Assembly: GCA_934132915.1 (NCBI GenBank) | Contig: CAKPAK010000001.1 | Location: 18,731 to 82,730 of the forward strand | DNA length: 64,000 nucleotides | Reading direction: 5' to 3' | Source of the DNA: an uncultured Bacilli bacterium | Lineage (GTDB): Bacteria > Bacillota_I > Bacilli_A > RF39 > UBA660 | In this document: piece by piece, positions 57,649 through 64,000 of the stretch | How positions within the stretch are numbered: position 1 is the stretch's first letter | Layout of the letters: every line of letters begins with the position of its first letter | Position numbers and translations under genes: made by a program | The notes under the pieces: generated by a model | Told to the model about the DNA's origin: nothing | Database searches by the model: none | Seen by the model: only the letters and a program-made list of their open reading frames with translations

Positions 57649-58677
57649 TTACTTTTTTCTTCTTCCCCGAACAATCTTTTTTTCTAAAGTCAAGTACTTC
57701 TTCCAATACCAACAAGAAAAAGAATGATGACGAAGATGTTCTTGCAAATAAGGAAGGAAATCAAAATGAAAACCGCGAACACTTTCTAATTGAGCAAAAT
57801 CAACATCTCCTCCAACACACACAAGAGAACTCAATCCAACTCCTGAGGACATACAAGGAATAAAAGCATCTCCTCCTACCCTTTCTAAATGTTCTAATCC
57901 ACTAGCATCAATCAAACTAGAAAAATAAGCCGATCGACCAATTAAAGACAAACGAACAAGCCCACTAGCATCCTCTAAAGAACGAAAATGCGCTGACCCA
58001 CCAATGAGAACCAAATTCTCTAATCCTTTTGATGACACCAACTCATTCAAAAATAAATTGCCTCCAATCCCCATCAACTGTCCCAAAGATAAAGTTTCTT
58101 TTAGATCAGAATAAAAATTTCCCCCTAAAAAACGCAAACACTCTAACCCTTTAGATGATTCCAAATCAGACAGAAAAACATCACCACCTATCACTTGTAA
58201 TCGTGATAAATAAGAAGCATCTTGTAAAAATCTTAAAGAAACATTTCCATAAACTCTCTCCAAATGGGAAAGTCCTTTAGCCTGTACTAAGTCATTCGCA
58301 CAAAAATTGCCAAAAATAACCCGTAATTGAGAAAAAGAATCCGGCACCTCTTCCCCAAACAAAGTAATATCTCCAAAAAAATAAATAGGCGCATAATCAC
58401 GAAAATCATCCATACAAACCCCAATTTTATCCCAAGCAACCCCCAAAGCATCCCCCATTTTTTTCTTAAACTTTTGTCTCTCTGTTAAAGATTCAATTTG
58501 CTCCCCACTCCAAGCACCAAATCTTAATATTTCTTCATCGATTTCATATAAGAAACCACTCTCCTCTTTAGAAAACTTTTTCTCACTACCTTGTTTTTCC
58601 CAAAGAAAAGTGGATAAAATCACATCATGAACTCTTTTTAAGTTATGATAATTTATTAAACTCTCTAACATATACAT
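57649..58677 (-). CDS. Leucine-rich-repeat-like cytoplasmic protein
   Basis: About 342 residues. The second two thirds consist of about eight units of 20-22 residues with the pattern SKGLENLVLIGGSAHF-S-L-D-A: a small-residue/GL turn, a Leu-rich strand, then (I/V)GG. This forms a solenoid similar to LRR or receptor-L repeats. The N-terminal 110 residues are globular with no signal peptide. Tandem-repeat proteins of this type mediate protein binding; no partner is indicated. ATG 58677 lies 5 nt behind GAAGG; a second ATG two codons on is possible. Confidence 0.65.
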   Translation of the reverse strand: MYMLESLINYHNLKRVHDVILSTFLWEKQGSEKKFSKEESGFLYEIDEEILRFGAWSGEQIESLTERQKFKKKMGDALGVAWDKIGVCMDDFRDYAPIYFFGDITLFGEEVPDSFSQLRVIFGNFCANDLVQAKGLSHLERVYGNVSLRFLQDASYLSRLQVIGGDVFLSDLESSKGLECLRFLGGNFYSDLKETLSLGQLMGIGGNLFLNELVSSKGLENLVLIGGSAHFRSLEDASGLVRLSLIGRSAYFSSLIDASGLEHLERVGGDAFIPCMSSGVGLSSLVCVGGDVDFAQLESVRGFHFDFLPYLQEHLRHHSFSCWYWKKYLTLEKKIVRGRRKK

Positions 58678-58908
58678 CACGTCCTTCTATATTGAATACT
58701 AAAATTTTTTAATTAAACTTTTAGAATTCTTTCATGGAATCAGATAAGACTCCTACTACACCATACAATACTTTCAAGAATTATCTATATCATACCACAA
58801 ATAAACAGATTTACCAACAAATAAAAATAGAAAACAATCAAATTACTTTTTGGTATCAAAGACATGAAAATGATAAGTTTGTTGTTGAAAAAAGTTCATA
58901 AGCAATAT

Positions 58909-59052
58909 TCAAAAATAAACGACTAACAAAAGATAAATATACTGCTTTCCTCTTCTTTTACTATCATTAAATCTTCTTTTTTGTAAATCTTTTATACTAT
59001 CAATAAAATAATAAGAATAAGCAATTAAAGCAAGAGAAAATATTATAATCAT
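58909..59052 (-). other. Small membrane-protein ORF or remnant in a 600-bp gene-poor region
   Basis: A 47-codon frame encodes a hydrophobic helix then a basic stretch (DLQKRRFNDSKRRGKQ) and a second hydrophobic end. Just upstream, in another frame, a second short hydrophobic peptide (about 59110-59190) is interrupted by stops. The whole 58681-59270 interval looks like decayed membrane-protein coding sequence next to the DGR. No family recognised. Confidence 0.3.
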
Positions 59053-59274
59053 TAACTATCGATACCTTCTCTTACTCTCCTCATTCTGATAAATTAAATA
59101 ATCTCTTTCAAAAATATTAGCCATAAAAAAAGAATAATAATGATTAATACTAACCAAATTACTCTTCTATTTCTAATTTTTTTAATCTCTCTTCATTCAT
59201 AATAAAATATATGAGATATTCTAAGAATTTTCACTGTATTTAATATGCCTTTATTATCTGCTTCACCAAAGCCC

Positions 59275-59307
59275 ATCTCAGGAACGACCTTAGGCCGTTC
59301 TTGAGAT
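59275..59307 (-). promoter_or_regulatory. Hairpin downstream of VR1 (candidate DGR target-recognition structure)
   Basis: A 15-bp stem with two non-Watson-Crick pairs and a 3-nt loop, with apex CC-TAA-GG on the minus strand. No T-run follows, so it is not a typical terminator. It starts 89 nt past the end of VR1. Confidence 0.65.
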
Positions 59308-59324
59308 ATCCTCCACTTCCTACT

Positions 59325-60263
59325 TTACTTTATCTCCATCGGATAGTCCTCTGTACCTACTCCCTCATATTGGAGCCCAGACTTCAGAACCACTATTGGG
59401 CGAAGGGAAGAGCTGAAGCTGCTCGCATTGAAACTCGAGCTATTATAGTAATACATGTAGTTGATGTACAAAAACCCCGAAGAGTCCACGCTGCGGCCAT
59501 ACCAATTATAGTGAGTGGATGAAGAATAGTAATAATAGCGTGATGCTATCCAATAAGAAGCACTACTACCCCCTGGTTTAGCGGCTACTTTTGTCCCTAA
59601 AACCGTATTGATTAAATTATAATCTGTAGTGTATAAAGTATCTCCTCCACCTTGACTCTCAACAGTACTACTTCCAGTTGAACTTGTCCATGGTGCTGGA
59701 TTTGTAAATTTGGAAGTATCGGTAATATATTCCGTTTGCCCATTATATCCAAAATATCGAGAACCTTTTGTGTAGGTACTATTCTCATATTGACTAGCAA
59801 GAACATTTAAATATCCGACTAAATTTTGATACCCTGTTTGTCCTTTAAAATAAACCGCTACACTAGAGACATACTCACTAATCATCTCTACTGTTCCATC
59901 ATCATTTAATTTGATTACACGCCATAAACTTAATTCTTGTGGATTAATTGTTTGCGTACTCGTATATCCTGTTTTAGAAGTATCCGTTGTATAGCTTGAT
60001 TTTGTAGGTGTCATAGAAACATAATCTCCTAAAGCAAGAGTATTTTTCTTCTTTAAACAGACATATCCATCTGGACATGACTTAGCATATAATTCATTCA
60101 AAGCATCTTGAACATTAGTTGAACTAAGACCACTTTTACTATTATCATAAGTTAAATCTACCCCATTTCCAATATAGGTAGTAGCCGCATATACTCCACC
60201 TGCTGATAGAATAATTCCTATCACTAAACCTAATATAATCTTATAATTATAACTTTTCTTCAT
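59325..60263 (-). CDS. DGR target protein 1 (variable C-type-lectin-like surface protein)
   Basis: 312 residues. An N-terminal signal anchor (IILGLVIGIILSAGGVYAAT) is followed by the short module LTYDNSKSGLSSTNVQDALNELYAKSCPDGYVCL. Residues of about 75-312 form a domain with LWRVIKLNDDGTVEMISE, YWIASRY and a C-terminal SLRPIVVLKSG, typical of the C-type-lectin-like fold of DGR targets. The variable positions lie between YWIASRY and SLRP. It would be displayed outside the membrane as a ligand-binding protein. It starts inside the 3' end of the RT gene behind AAGGAATG and shares a long near-identical core with target 2. Confidence 0.85.
   Translation of the reverse strand: MKKSYNYKIILGLVIGIILSAGGVYAATTYIGNGVDLTYDNSKSGLSSTNVQDALNELYAKSCPDGYVCLKKKNTLALGDYVSMTPTKSSYTTDTSKTGYTSTQTINPQELSLWRVIKLNDDGTVEMISEYVSSVAVYFKGQTGYQNLVGYLNVLASQYENSTYTKGSRYFGYNGQTEYITDTSKFTNPAPWTSSTGSSTVESQGGGDTLYTTDYNLINTVLGTKVAAKPGGSSASYWIASRYYYYSSSTHYNWYGRSVDSSGFLYINYMYYYNSSSFNASSFSSSLRPIVVLKSGLQYEGVGTEDYPMEIK
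59397..59538 (-). repeat. DGR variable repeat VR1
   Basis: 142 nt aligning without gaps to the template at 61341-61482. There are 18 mismatches: 16 at template adenines (coding strand) and 2 at template cytosines. Changed codons are mainly template AAC/AAT turned into Tyr, His, Asp, Ile, Ser or Phe codons. The 3' end shares TCCCTTCGCCCA with the template, the expected IMH position. Confidence 0.9.
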
Positions 60264-61204
60264 TTCTAATCATTCCTTTATTTAGATTTTTATAATTAAT
60301 ATAACTTGCTAAATAACTATTTAATTTTATCTTTCCAATTTCATATAAATACTTTTTATATTTTAATTTTCTTCTCTTGTCTCTATATTTAGAATTTCTA
60401 TTATCTTTATCTCTTCCTAGAAAAATAATATTATTTGTATTTTTATAAATTCTAGTTTTATTATTTAACTCTAATCTTTCTTTTCTTAAAAATTCTTTTA
60501 TCTTATCTAAACAATACTTTAAATATTGTTTATCTTGATGAAATAAAATCATCTTGATATCTTACATAATATTTTATCTTTAACTCTTCTTTAATATAAT
60601 GATCTAAATCATTTAAATAAAATATTCCTAATATTTGACTACTCATAAATCCTATACTAAGTGTAGTATCACTATCTAATATTTTATTAATGATTAACAA
60701 AGCATCTTTATCTTTTATTTTTCTTTTTAATTTACGTTTTAATATTTCAATATTAATACCAGCATAATAAGAGTTAATATCACATTTTAAAATATAATAA
60801 CTTTGATATTTTCTCTCCATCATATTACGATACTGATAATATAAATTTAAGGCATAAGATGTCCCTTTCTTTGGCCTAGAAGCACAATTTGCATCAATTA
60901 AACAAGGAAGAAGAGACTCATATAAAATATATCGACTCACCAAATGATTCACTAACTTGTCATACATATTTTGACTAACAATTCTTCTTTTCTTAGGATC
61001 ATAAATATAAAAAACATTAAATTTTCCAACTTCATAAGTTTTATTTTTCAAATCACGGTACACTCTACTAATGAATATAGCTTTAAAGTTTTTAAATTGA
61101 TTTACCTTATTTTTGTTCTTCGTATTTTTACATATCTCATTAAAACACTTTTCTATATTTTCCAATTGGTATATATTTTGATATAAATTACTCTTCCTTT
61201 TCAT
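60247..61204 (-). pseudogene. DGR reverse transcriptase, frame interrupted after the YQDD motif
   Basis: Frame 1 (60530-61204, 224 residues) contains the N-terminal RT blocks, the DGR-specific IGFMSSQ (IGxxxSQ) motif and the catalytic YVRYQDDFI, then ends after three more codons. Frame 2 (60247-60552, 101 residues) continues with LFHQDKQYLKYCLDKIKEFL and IIFLG, the expected following blocks. Inserting one TTTA unit in the TTTTATTT stretch right after the two Asp codons would restore YQDDFILFHQDK, so loss of a 4-nt tandem unit is the simplest explanation. Intact DGR RTs copy TR RNA into adenine-mutated cDNA. The end overlaps target 1's start by 17 nt. It may be a pseudogene, phase-variable, or a sequence error. 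Confidence 0.88.
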
Positions 61205-61340
61205 ATATCCCCTTTCATCTAAATTACTAACAGATATATTTCTAATCTTAGTTTATAGAATAAATCTATTGGACTTAGTCTATTTCTTCATTATCTCTAA
61301 TATAAGAAATACTTACATTACCACAGTTTGAAGAAGTTAC

Positions 61341-61482
61341 TGGGCGAAGGGAATTGCTGTTGTTGTTCGTATTGAAACTCGAGCTATTATAGTTATACAG
61401 GTTGTTGTTGTTCAAAGACCCCGAAGTGTTCACGCTGCGGCCATTCCAATTATAGTTAGTGGATGAAGAATAGTTATAATAG
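61341..61482 (-). repeat. DGR template repeat (TR)
   Basis: 142 nt between avd and the RT gene. On the coding strand it is rich in AAC/AAT triplets exactly where the two VRs differ; 47 of 142 positions are adenine. It begins 18 nt after the avd stop. It is open in the VR frame, but its flanks do not encode the target protein, so it acts as an RNA template rather than a gene. Confidence 0.92.
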
Positions 61483-61500
61483 CCTTCCCTACCAAAACAA

Positions 61501-61845
61501 CTAAGCCCTAGATGACTTTCGCCATCCAATTACATACTTTAACAAATAATCTAAATTTTCACCAAACTTTAAATATCTCTTTGAATTAATAATTTGTTTT
61601 TGATAACAAACATTTACCAAATAATCCAAATACTTAATATAAGAAATAATCTTATCTTGAATATCTATTCTTTTTTCTAAATCAAATGTTGTATTTGCTT
61701 CATAAGCAATCTTTAACATTTGATAAGAAGTAGACATTATCTCTCTTTTAATTTCAATCTCTTTATGAGGAAAATTCGTTAAATATTGATCAAAACTATC
61801 AATTAATCTCTTAATTAATTCTGTAATATAAAATTTATCTTTCAT
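61501..61845 (-). CDS. avd: DGR accessory variability determinant (Avd)
   Basis: 114 residues, all helical (four-helix-bundle, S23-like). It opens with KFYITELIKRLIDSFDQYLTNFPHKEIEI, the pattern of Avd proteins, and ends with a basic tail (GWRKSSRA). Avd forms a pentameric barrel that binds the RT and TR RNA and is needed for cDNA synthesis. It overlaps the MSL gene by 11 nt and lies directly before the TR, the standard DGR arrangement. Confidence 0.87.
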   Translation of the reverse strand: MKDKFYITELIKRLIDSFDQYLTNFPHKEIEIKREIMSTSYQMLKIAYEANTTFDLEKRIDIQDKIISYIKYLDYLVNVCYQKQIINSKRYLKFGENLDYLLKYVIGWRKSSRA

Positions 61846-62257
61846 ATAACATTTTCTCTACTTCAAGAATCTTATCATCATTCTTTAAAAGATAGTTTTT
61901 TATTCTATCAATTCTATTTATCTTATCAATATAATGATTAGCCTTTTCTTTTGTTTCTTGATAATGATTTTTTCTTTTATAAATTACCTTATCCACCTCT
62001 TCCCAATTATGTGCCTTATCAATAGAAATATAGTTAATACATCTATTTTCTAAGTTAGAAATTACCTTATGATAAGAAACTGTTGGGAAACCACATACTT
62101 TATCACGTGTTGATAAAGTCTTTATTTTATACCCAAACAAATAAGATATCATATTTGCATCATCATTATAGCATTCATAAAAAGTTCCAATTTTTATCAA
62201 TAGAACATAATCAGGAAACAATTCTTTCAAATTATTTACCATATTCATTACCGCCAT
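61835..62257 (-). CDS. MutS domain-I-like DGR accessory protein (MSL)
   Basis: 140 residues. ELFPDYVLLIKIGTFYECYNDDANMISYLFGYKI matches the first lines of MutS mismatch-binding domain I (including the Phe-x-Glu-like FYE), and VCGFPTVSYHKVISNL matches its second half. The rest is a helical tail. No ATPase or clamp domain follows. Small MutS-like proteins are a described class of DGR accessory genes; their role is unknown. It lies between target 2 and avd on the same strand, with GAAGG before the ATG. Confidence 0.75.
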   Translation of the reverse strand: MAVMNMVNNLKELFPDYVLLIKIGTFYECYNDDANMISYLFGYKIKTLSTRDKVCGFPTVSYHKVISNLENRCINYISIDKAHNWEEVDKVIYKRKNHYQETKEKANHYIDKINRIDRIKNYLLKNDDKILEVEKMLYER

Positions 62258-62291
62258 ATTTTTTTACCTTCTTTCCAAATTTTAATTGCCT

Positions 62292-62320
62292 AGAGGGGAC
62301 ACCCTTAGGCTGTCCTCTCT
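62292..62320 (-). promoter_or_regulatory. Hairpin downstream of VR2 (candidate DGR target-recognition structure)
   Basis: A stem of about 12 pairs with one mismatch and one G-U, apex CC-TAA-GG as in the VR1 hairpin. No T-run follows on the minus strand. It starts 91 nt past the end of VR2. Confidence 0.65.
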
Positions 62321-62333
62321 ACCACTCCACTAC

Positions 62334-63308
62334 CTAACTTGTACTAATTTCCATAGGATAGTCCTCTGTCCCTACTCCATAATACTTGAGCCCAGATTTC
62401 AGAACCACTATTGGGCGAAGGGAATAGCGGCTGAGGTTCGTAATGAAACTCGAACTGTTATAGTAATACAGGTAGTTATTGCTAGACGACCCCGAAAGGC
62501 CCACGTAGCGGCCAGTCCAATAATAGCTAGTGGATGAAGAATAGGTATAATAGCGTGATGCTATCCAATAAGAAGCACTACTACCCCCTGGTTTAACGGC
62601 TGCTCTTGTCCCTAAAACCGTATTGATTAAATTATAATCTGTAGTGTATAAAGTATCTCCTCCACCTTGACTCTCAACAGTACTACTTCCAGTTGAACTT
62701 GTCCATGGTGCTGGATTTGTAAATTTGGAAGTATCGGTAATATATTCCGTTTGCCCATTATATCCAAAATATCGAGAACCTTTAGTATAAGTACTATTTT
62801 CATACTGACTAGCAAGAACATTTAAGTATCCAACTAGGTTTTGATACCCTATTTGTCCTTTAAAATAAATGGCTGTACTAGAGACATGCTCACTAATCAT
62901 CTCTACTGTTCCATCATTATTTAATTTAATCACCCGCCATAAATTTAATTCTTGTGGATTAATTGTTTGCGTGCTCGTATATCCTGTTTTAGAAGTATCC
63001 GTTGTATAACTAGACTTGGTCGGTGTCATCTTAACATAGTCTCCTAAAGCAAGAGTATTTTTCTTTTGTAAACAAACATAACCACTAGGGCAACTAGTAC
63101 CATCTCCATATATCTTTTTATATTTATCTGAAAGTTCATCAATTGCTCCTTGCACATCAGCACTAGATAAAGTACTATTCCTATTATTATAATATACATT
63201 TTCAGAAGCATATTGAGTCGCTGCATATACCCCTGTTACTGATAATAATATTCCAACCACTAAACCAATCAATATTTTATAATTCTTATGTTTTTTTAAT
63301 ATTCGCAT
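62334..63308 (-). CDS. DGR target protein 2 (variable C-type-lectin-like surface protein)
   Basis: 324 residues, paralogous to target 1: signal anchor (KILIGLVVGILLSVTGVYAAT), module NSTLSSADVQGAIDELSDKY, CPSGYVCLQKKNTLALGDYV, then the lectin-like domain ending YWIASRY, variable region, SLRPIVVLKSG. Central parts are nearly identical to target 1, whereas the N-terminal 70 residues and the variable region differ. AGGAGTGATAGG precedes the ATG. It is the first gene of the DGR transcript. A TTATC-CTTAA-GATAA inverted repeat about 20-35 nt upstream could be an operator. Confidence 0.85.
   Translation of the reverse strand: MRILKKHKNYKILIGLVVGILLSVTGVYAATQYASENVYYNNRNSTLSSADVQGAIDELSDKYKKIYGDGTSCPSGYVCLQKKNTLALGDYVKMTPTKSSYTTDTSKTGYTSTQTINPQELNLWRVIKLNNDGTVEMISEHVSSTAIYFKGQIGYQNLVGYLNVLASQYENSTYTKGSRYFGYNGQTEYITDTSKFTNPAPWTSSTGSSTVESQGGGDTLYTTDYNLINTVLGTRAAVKPGGSSASYWIASRYYTYSSSTSYYWTGRYVGLSGSSSNNYLYYYNSSSFITNLSRYSLRPIVVLKSGLKYYGVGTEDYPMEISTS
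62412..62553 (-). repeat. DGR variable repeat VR2
   Basis: 142 nt, gap-free with the template. 25 mismatches: 17 at template adenines and 8 at other bases, several clustered at template offsets 67-86. The excess of non-adenine changes over VR1 suggests an older mutagenesis event. Confidence 0.9.
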
Positions 63309-63427
63309 CCTATCACTCCTAGTCCATTATTATCTTAAGGATAACAAAAAAACAGAGAAAAATCAATTTTCTTCACTAGTAGATAACCAACATATTATTA
63401 ACTAAATATTTATATCAAGAAAACTTT

Positions 63428-63456
63428 TTGATATTCATATCTATTTCTAATATAAT
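63428..63456 (+). promoter_or_regulatory. SigA-type promoter of the broken phosphoesterase gene
   Basis: TTGATA, 17-nt spacer, TATAAT, 24 nt before the ATG. Confidence 0.7.
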
Positions 63457-63479
63457 ATCAAAAAAGGCGAAAATAAAAG

Positions 63480-63874
63480 ATGAACAAGAAAAATAATTAT
63501 TATAGTAAAATGATAAAAAATTTAAGAGTAAGAATAATTGATCTAATTACCTATAAAGCCCATGATGAAGTGGAAAGAAACTTTAATCATTCTCTTACTT
63601 ACCAACTCTTACAAGATGAAAAAACTAATCTTTATTTACTGGATGAAAAAAATAATAATAAATCTATAGAAATAAAAGAAGAATTAAAGAACGAATAAAT
63701 GAAATCAATAAAAATAAACCAAATATTGTCTTCTTTACTGGAAACTTACTAGATAAAGATTACAAAAGAGAAAATAAGGACATTAATTTTTTAACAACAG
63801 AATTAAAAAGAAATAAAAACAACCTATGGAATTTATGCCATTATGGGGATAATGATTATTCTAAGAGTCTGTAA
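63480..63874 (+). pseudogene. Remnant of a metallophosphoesterase gene
   Basis: An ORF of 72 codons (63480-63698) ends in a stop. From about 63662 another frame continues with RRIKERINEINKNKPNIVFFTGNLLDKDY and ends with YGDNDYSKSL at 63874. The latter resembles the GDLxD and GNHD blocks of calcineurin-like phosphoesterases with key residues decayed (GN for GD, GDND for GNHD). Both the frame break and the altered residues indicate a pseudogene, although its promoter looks intact. Confidence 0.5.
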
Positions 63875-63908
63875 ATATTTAATAATTAACAAAACAAGAA
63901 ATAGTTCT

Positions 63909-63971
63909 TTGAAATTTAGAAGTAGTAGTATGTTATTATAGGTATAACAAAAAGGAACCTATAGTGGTTCC
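63909..63971 (+). promoter_or_regulatory. Possible promoter and leader hairpin running off the right edge
   Basis: TTGAAA (63909-63914) and TGT-TATTAT (63931-63939) could drive a gene beyond the window. GGAACC-TATAGT-GGTTCC (63954-63971) forms a short perfect hairpin just after it. Weak evidence. Confidence 0.3.
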
Positions 63972-64000
63972 AAATATCATGGATAGATTACCATTTACAC

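Noticed and set aside
59301..59522. Plus-strand ORFs antisense to VR1 and, at 62286-62537, to VR2
   Set aside because: They mirror the minus-strand coding frame of the VRs. No ribosome binding site or plausible protein pattern was found.
60247..61204. Retron or group II intron RT
   Set aside because: IGxxxSQ instead of the group II QGxxxSP motif, no maturase or endonuclease domain, no msr/msd or intron structure, and a TR/VR pair alongside.
61275..61529. 84-codon open frame covering the template repeat
   Set aside because: It is open only because the TR keeps the VR frame. Its flanks are not target-like, there is no ribosome binding site, and TRs act as non-coding RNA.
1..64000. tRNA or rRNA genes
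   Set aside because: No cloverleaf-like GC-richer segment or rRNA motif was noticed; a covariance-model scan would be needed to be certain.

Overview
The window is a very AT-rich chromosomal segment from a low-GC Gram-positive bacterium. Almost every gene lies on the minus strand. TGA is used as a stop (for example at the ATGA stop/start junction at 12998-13001), so the standard bacterial code applies. Cell-wall genes (murC, an LCP ligase, a SpoIIP-type amidase, a SpoVB/MurJ-like flippase) exclude a wall-less Mollicute. Together with rubrerythrin and an ileS T-box, the gene content suggests an uncultured, probably anaerobic, host-associated Bacilli lineage (RF39- or Erysipelotrichales-like). 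This assignment is inferred from gene content only.

Layout. 1-13.9 kb: a lipoprotein-like gene cut by the left edge, nitroreductase, a LiaF-like protein, an ABC-F ATPase, an LCP/SpoIIP envelope operon, a TVP38-type membrane protein and surface-polysaccharide genes (GT2, nucleotidyltransferase, multispanning membrane protein). 14.4-24.9 kb: a long minus-strand block mixing lineage-specific helical proteins with rsmE, murC, trmD, rimM, an rRNA methylase, a DUF45 protease and a LemA-like protein. 25-38 kb: a plus-strand flippase; the rluA-DUF1294-lepA-RNB-miaB-ylbF operon; rubrerythrin; htrA with an Abi/HEPN gene; divergent rarA; tadA. 38-58.7 kb: a 2,048-residue InlB-repeat surface protein and its partner behind a promoter containing an 18-nt homopolymer; parE; two capA paralogues; rnr; a small TasA/CalY-like secreted protein; ileS with a T-box; a leucine-rich-repeat-like protein.

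59.3-63.3 kb holds the most distinctive element: a complete diversity-generating retroelement (DGR), entirely on the minus strand. In transcription order it has target gene 2 with variable repeat VR2, a MutS-domain-I-like accessory gene (MSL), avd, the template repeat (TR), a reverse transcriptase (RT) and target gene 1 with VR1. The TR and both 142-nt VRs align without gaps. Of 43 VR/TR differences, 33 fall at template adenines, which make up only about one third of the template. Both VRs are followed at the same distance (about 90 nt) by a hairpin with the same CC-TAA-GG apex. The RT frame is broken just after its YQDD catalytic motif in a way that fits loss of one 4-nt tandem unit, so the system may be recently inactivated, phase-variable, or affected by a sequencing error.

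The DGR targets are N-terminally anchored exported proteins with C-type-lectin-like C-termini. They share a short module with the TasA/CalY-like protein at 53.4-54.1 kb. With the giant InlB-repeat protein behind a possibly phase-variable promoter, this end of the window looks devoted to variable cell-surface display, while the rest is mostly housekeeping. No tRNA, rRNA, CRISPR array or insertion sequence was recognised.
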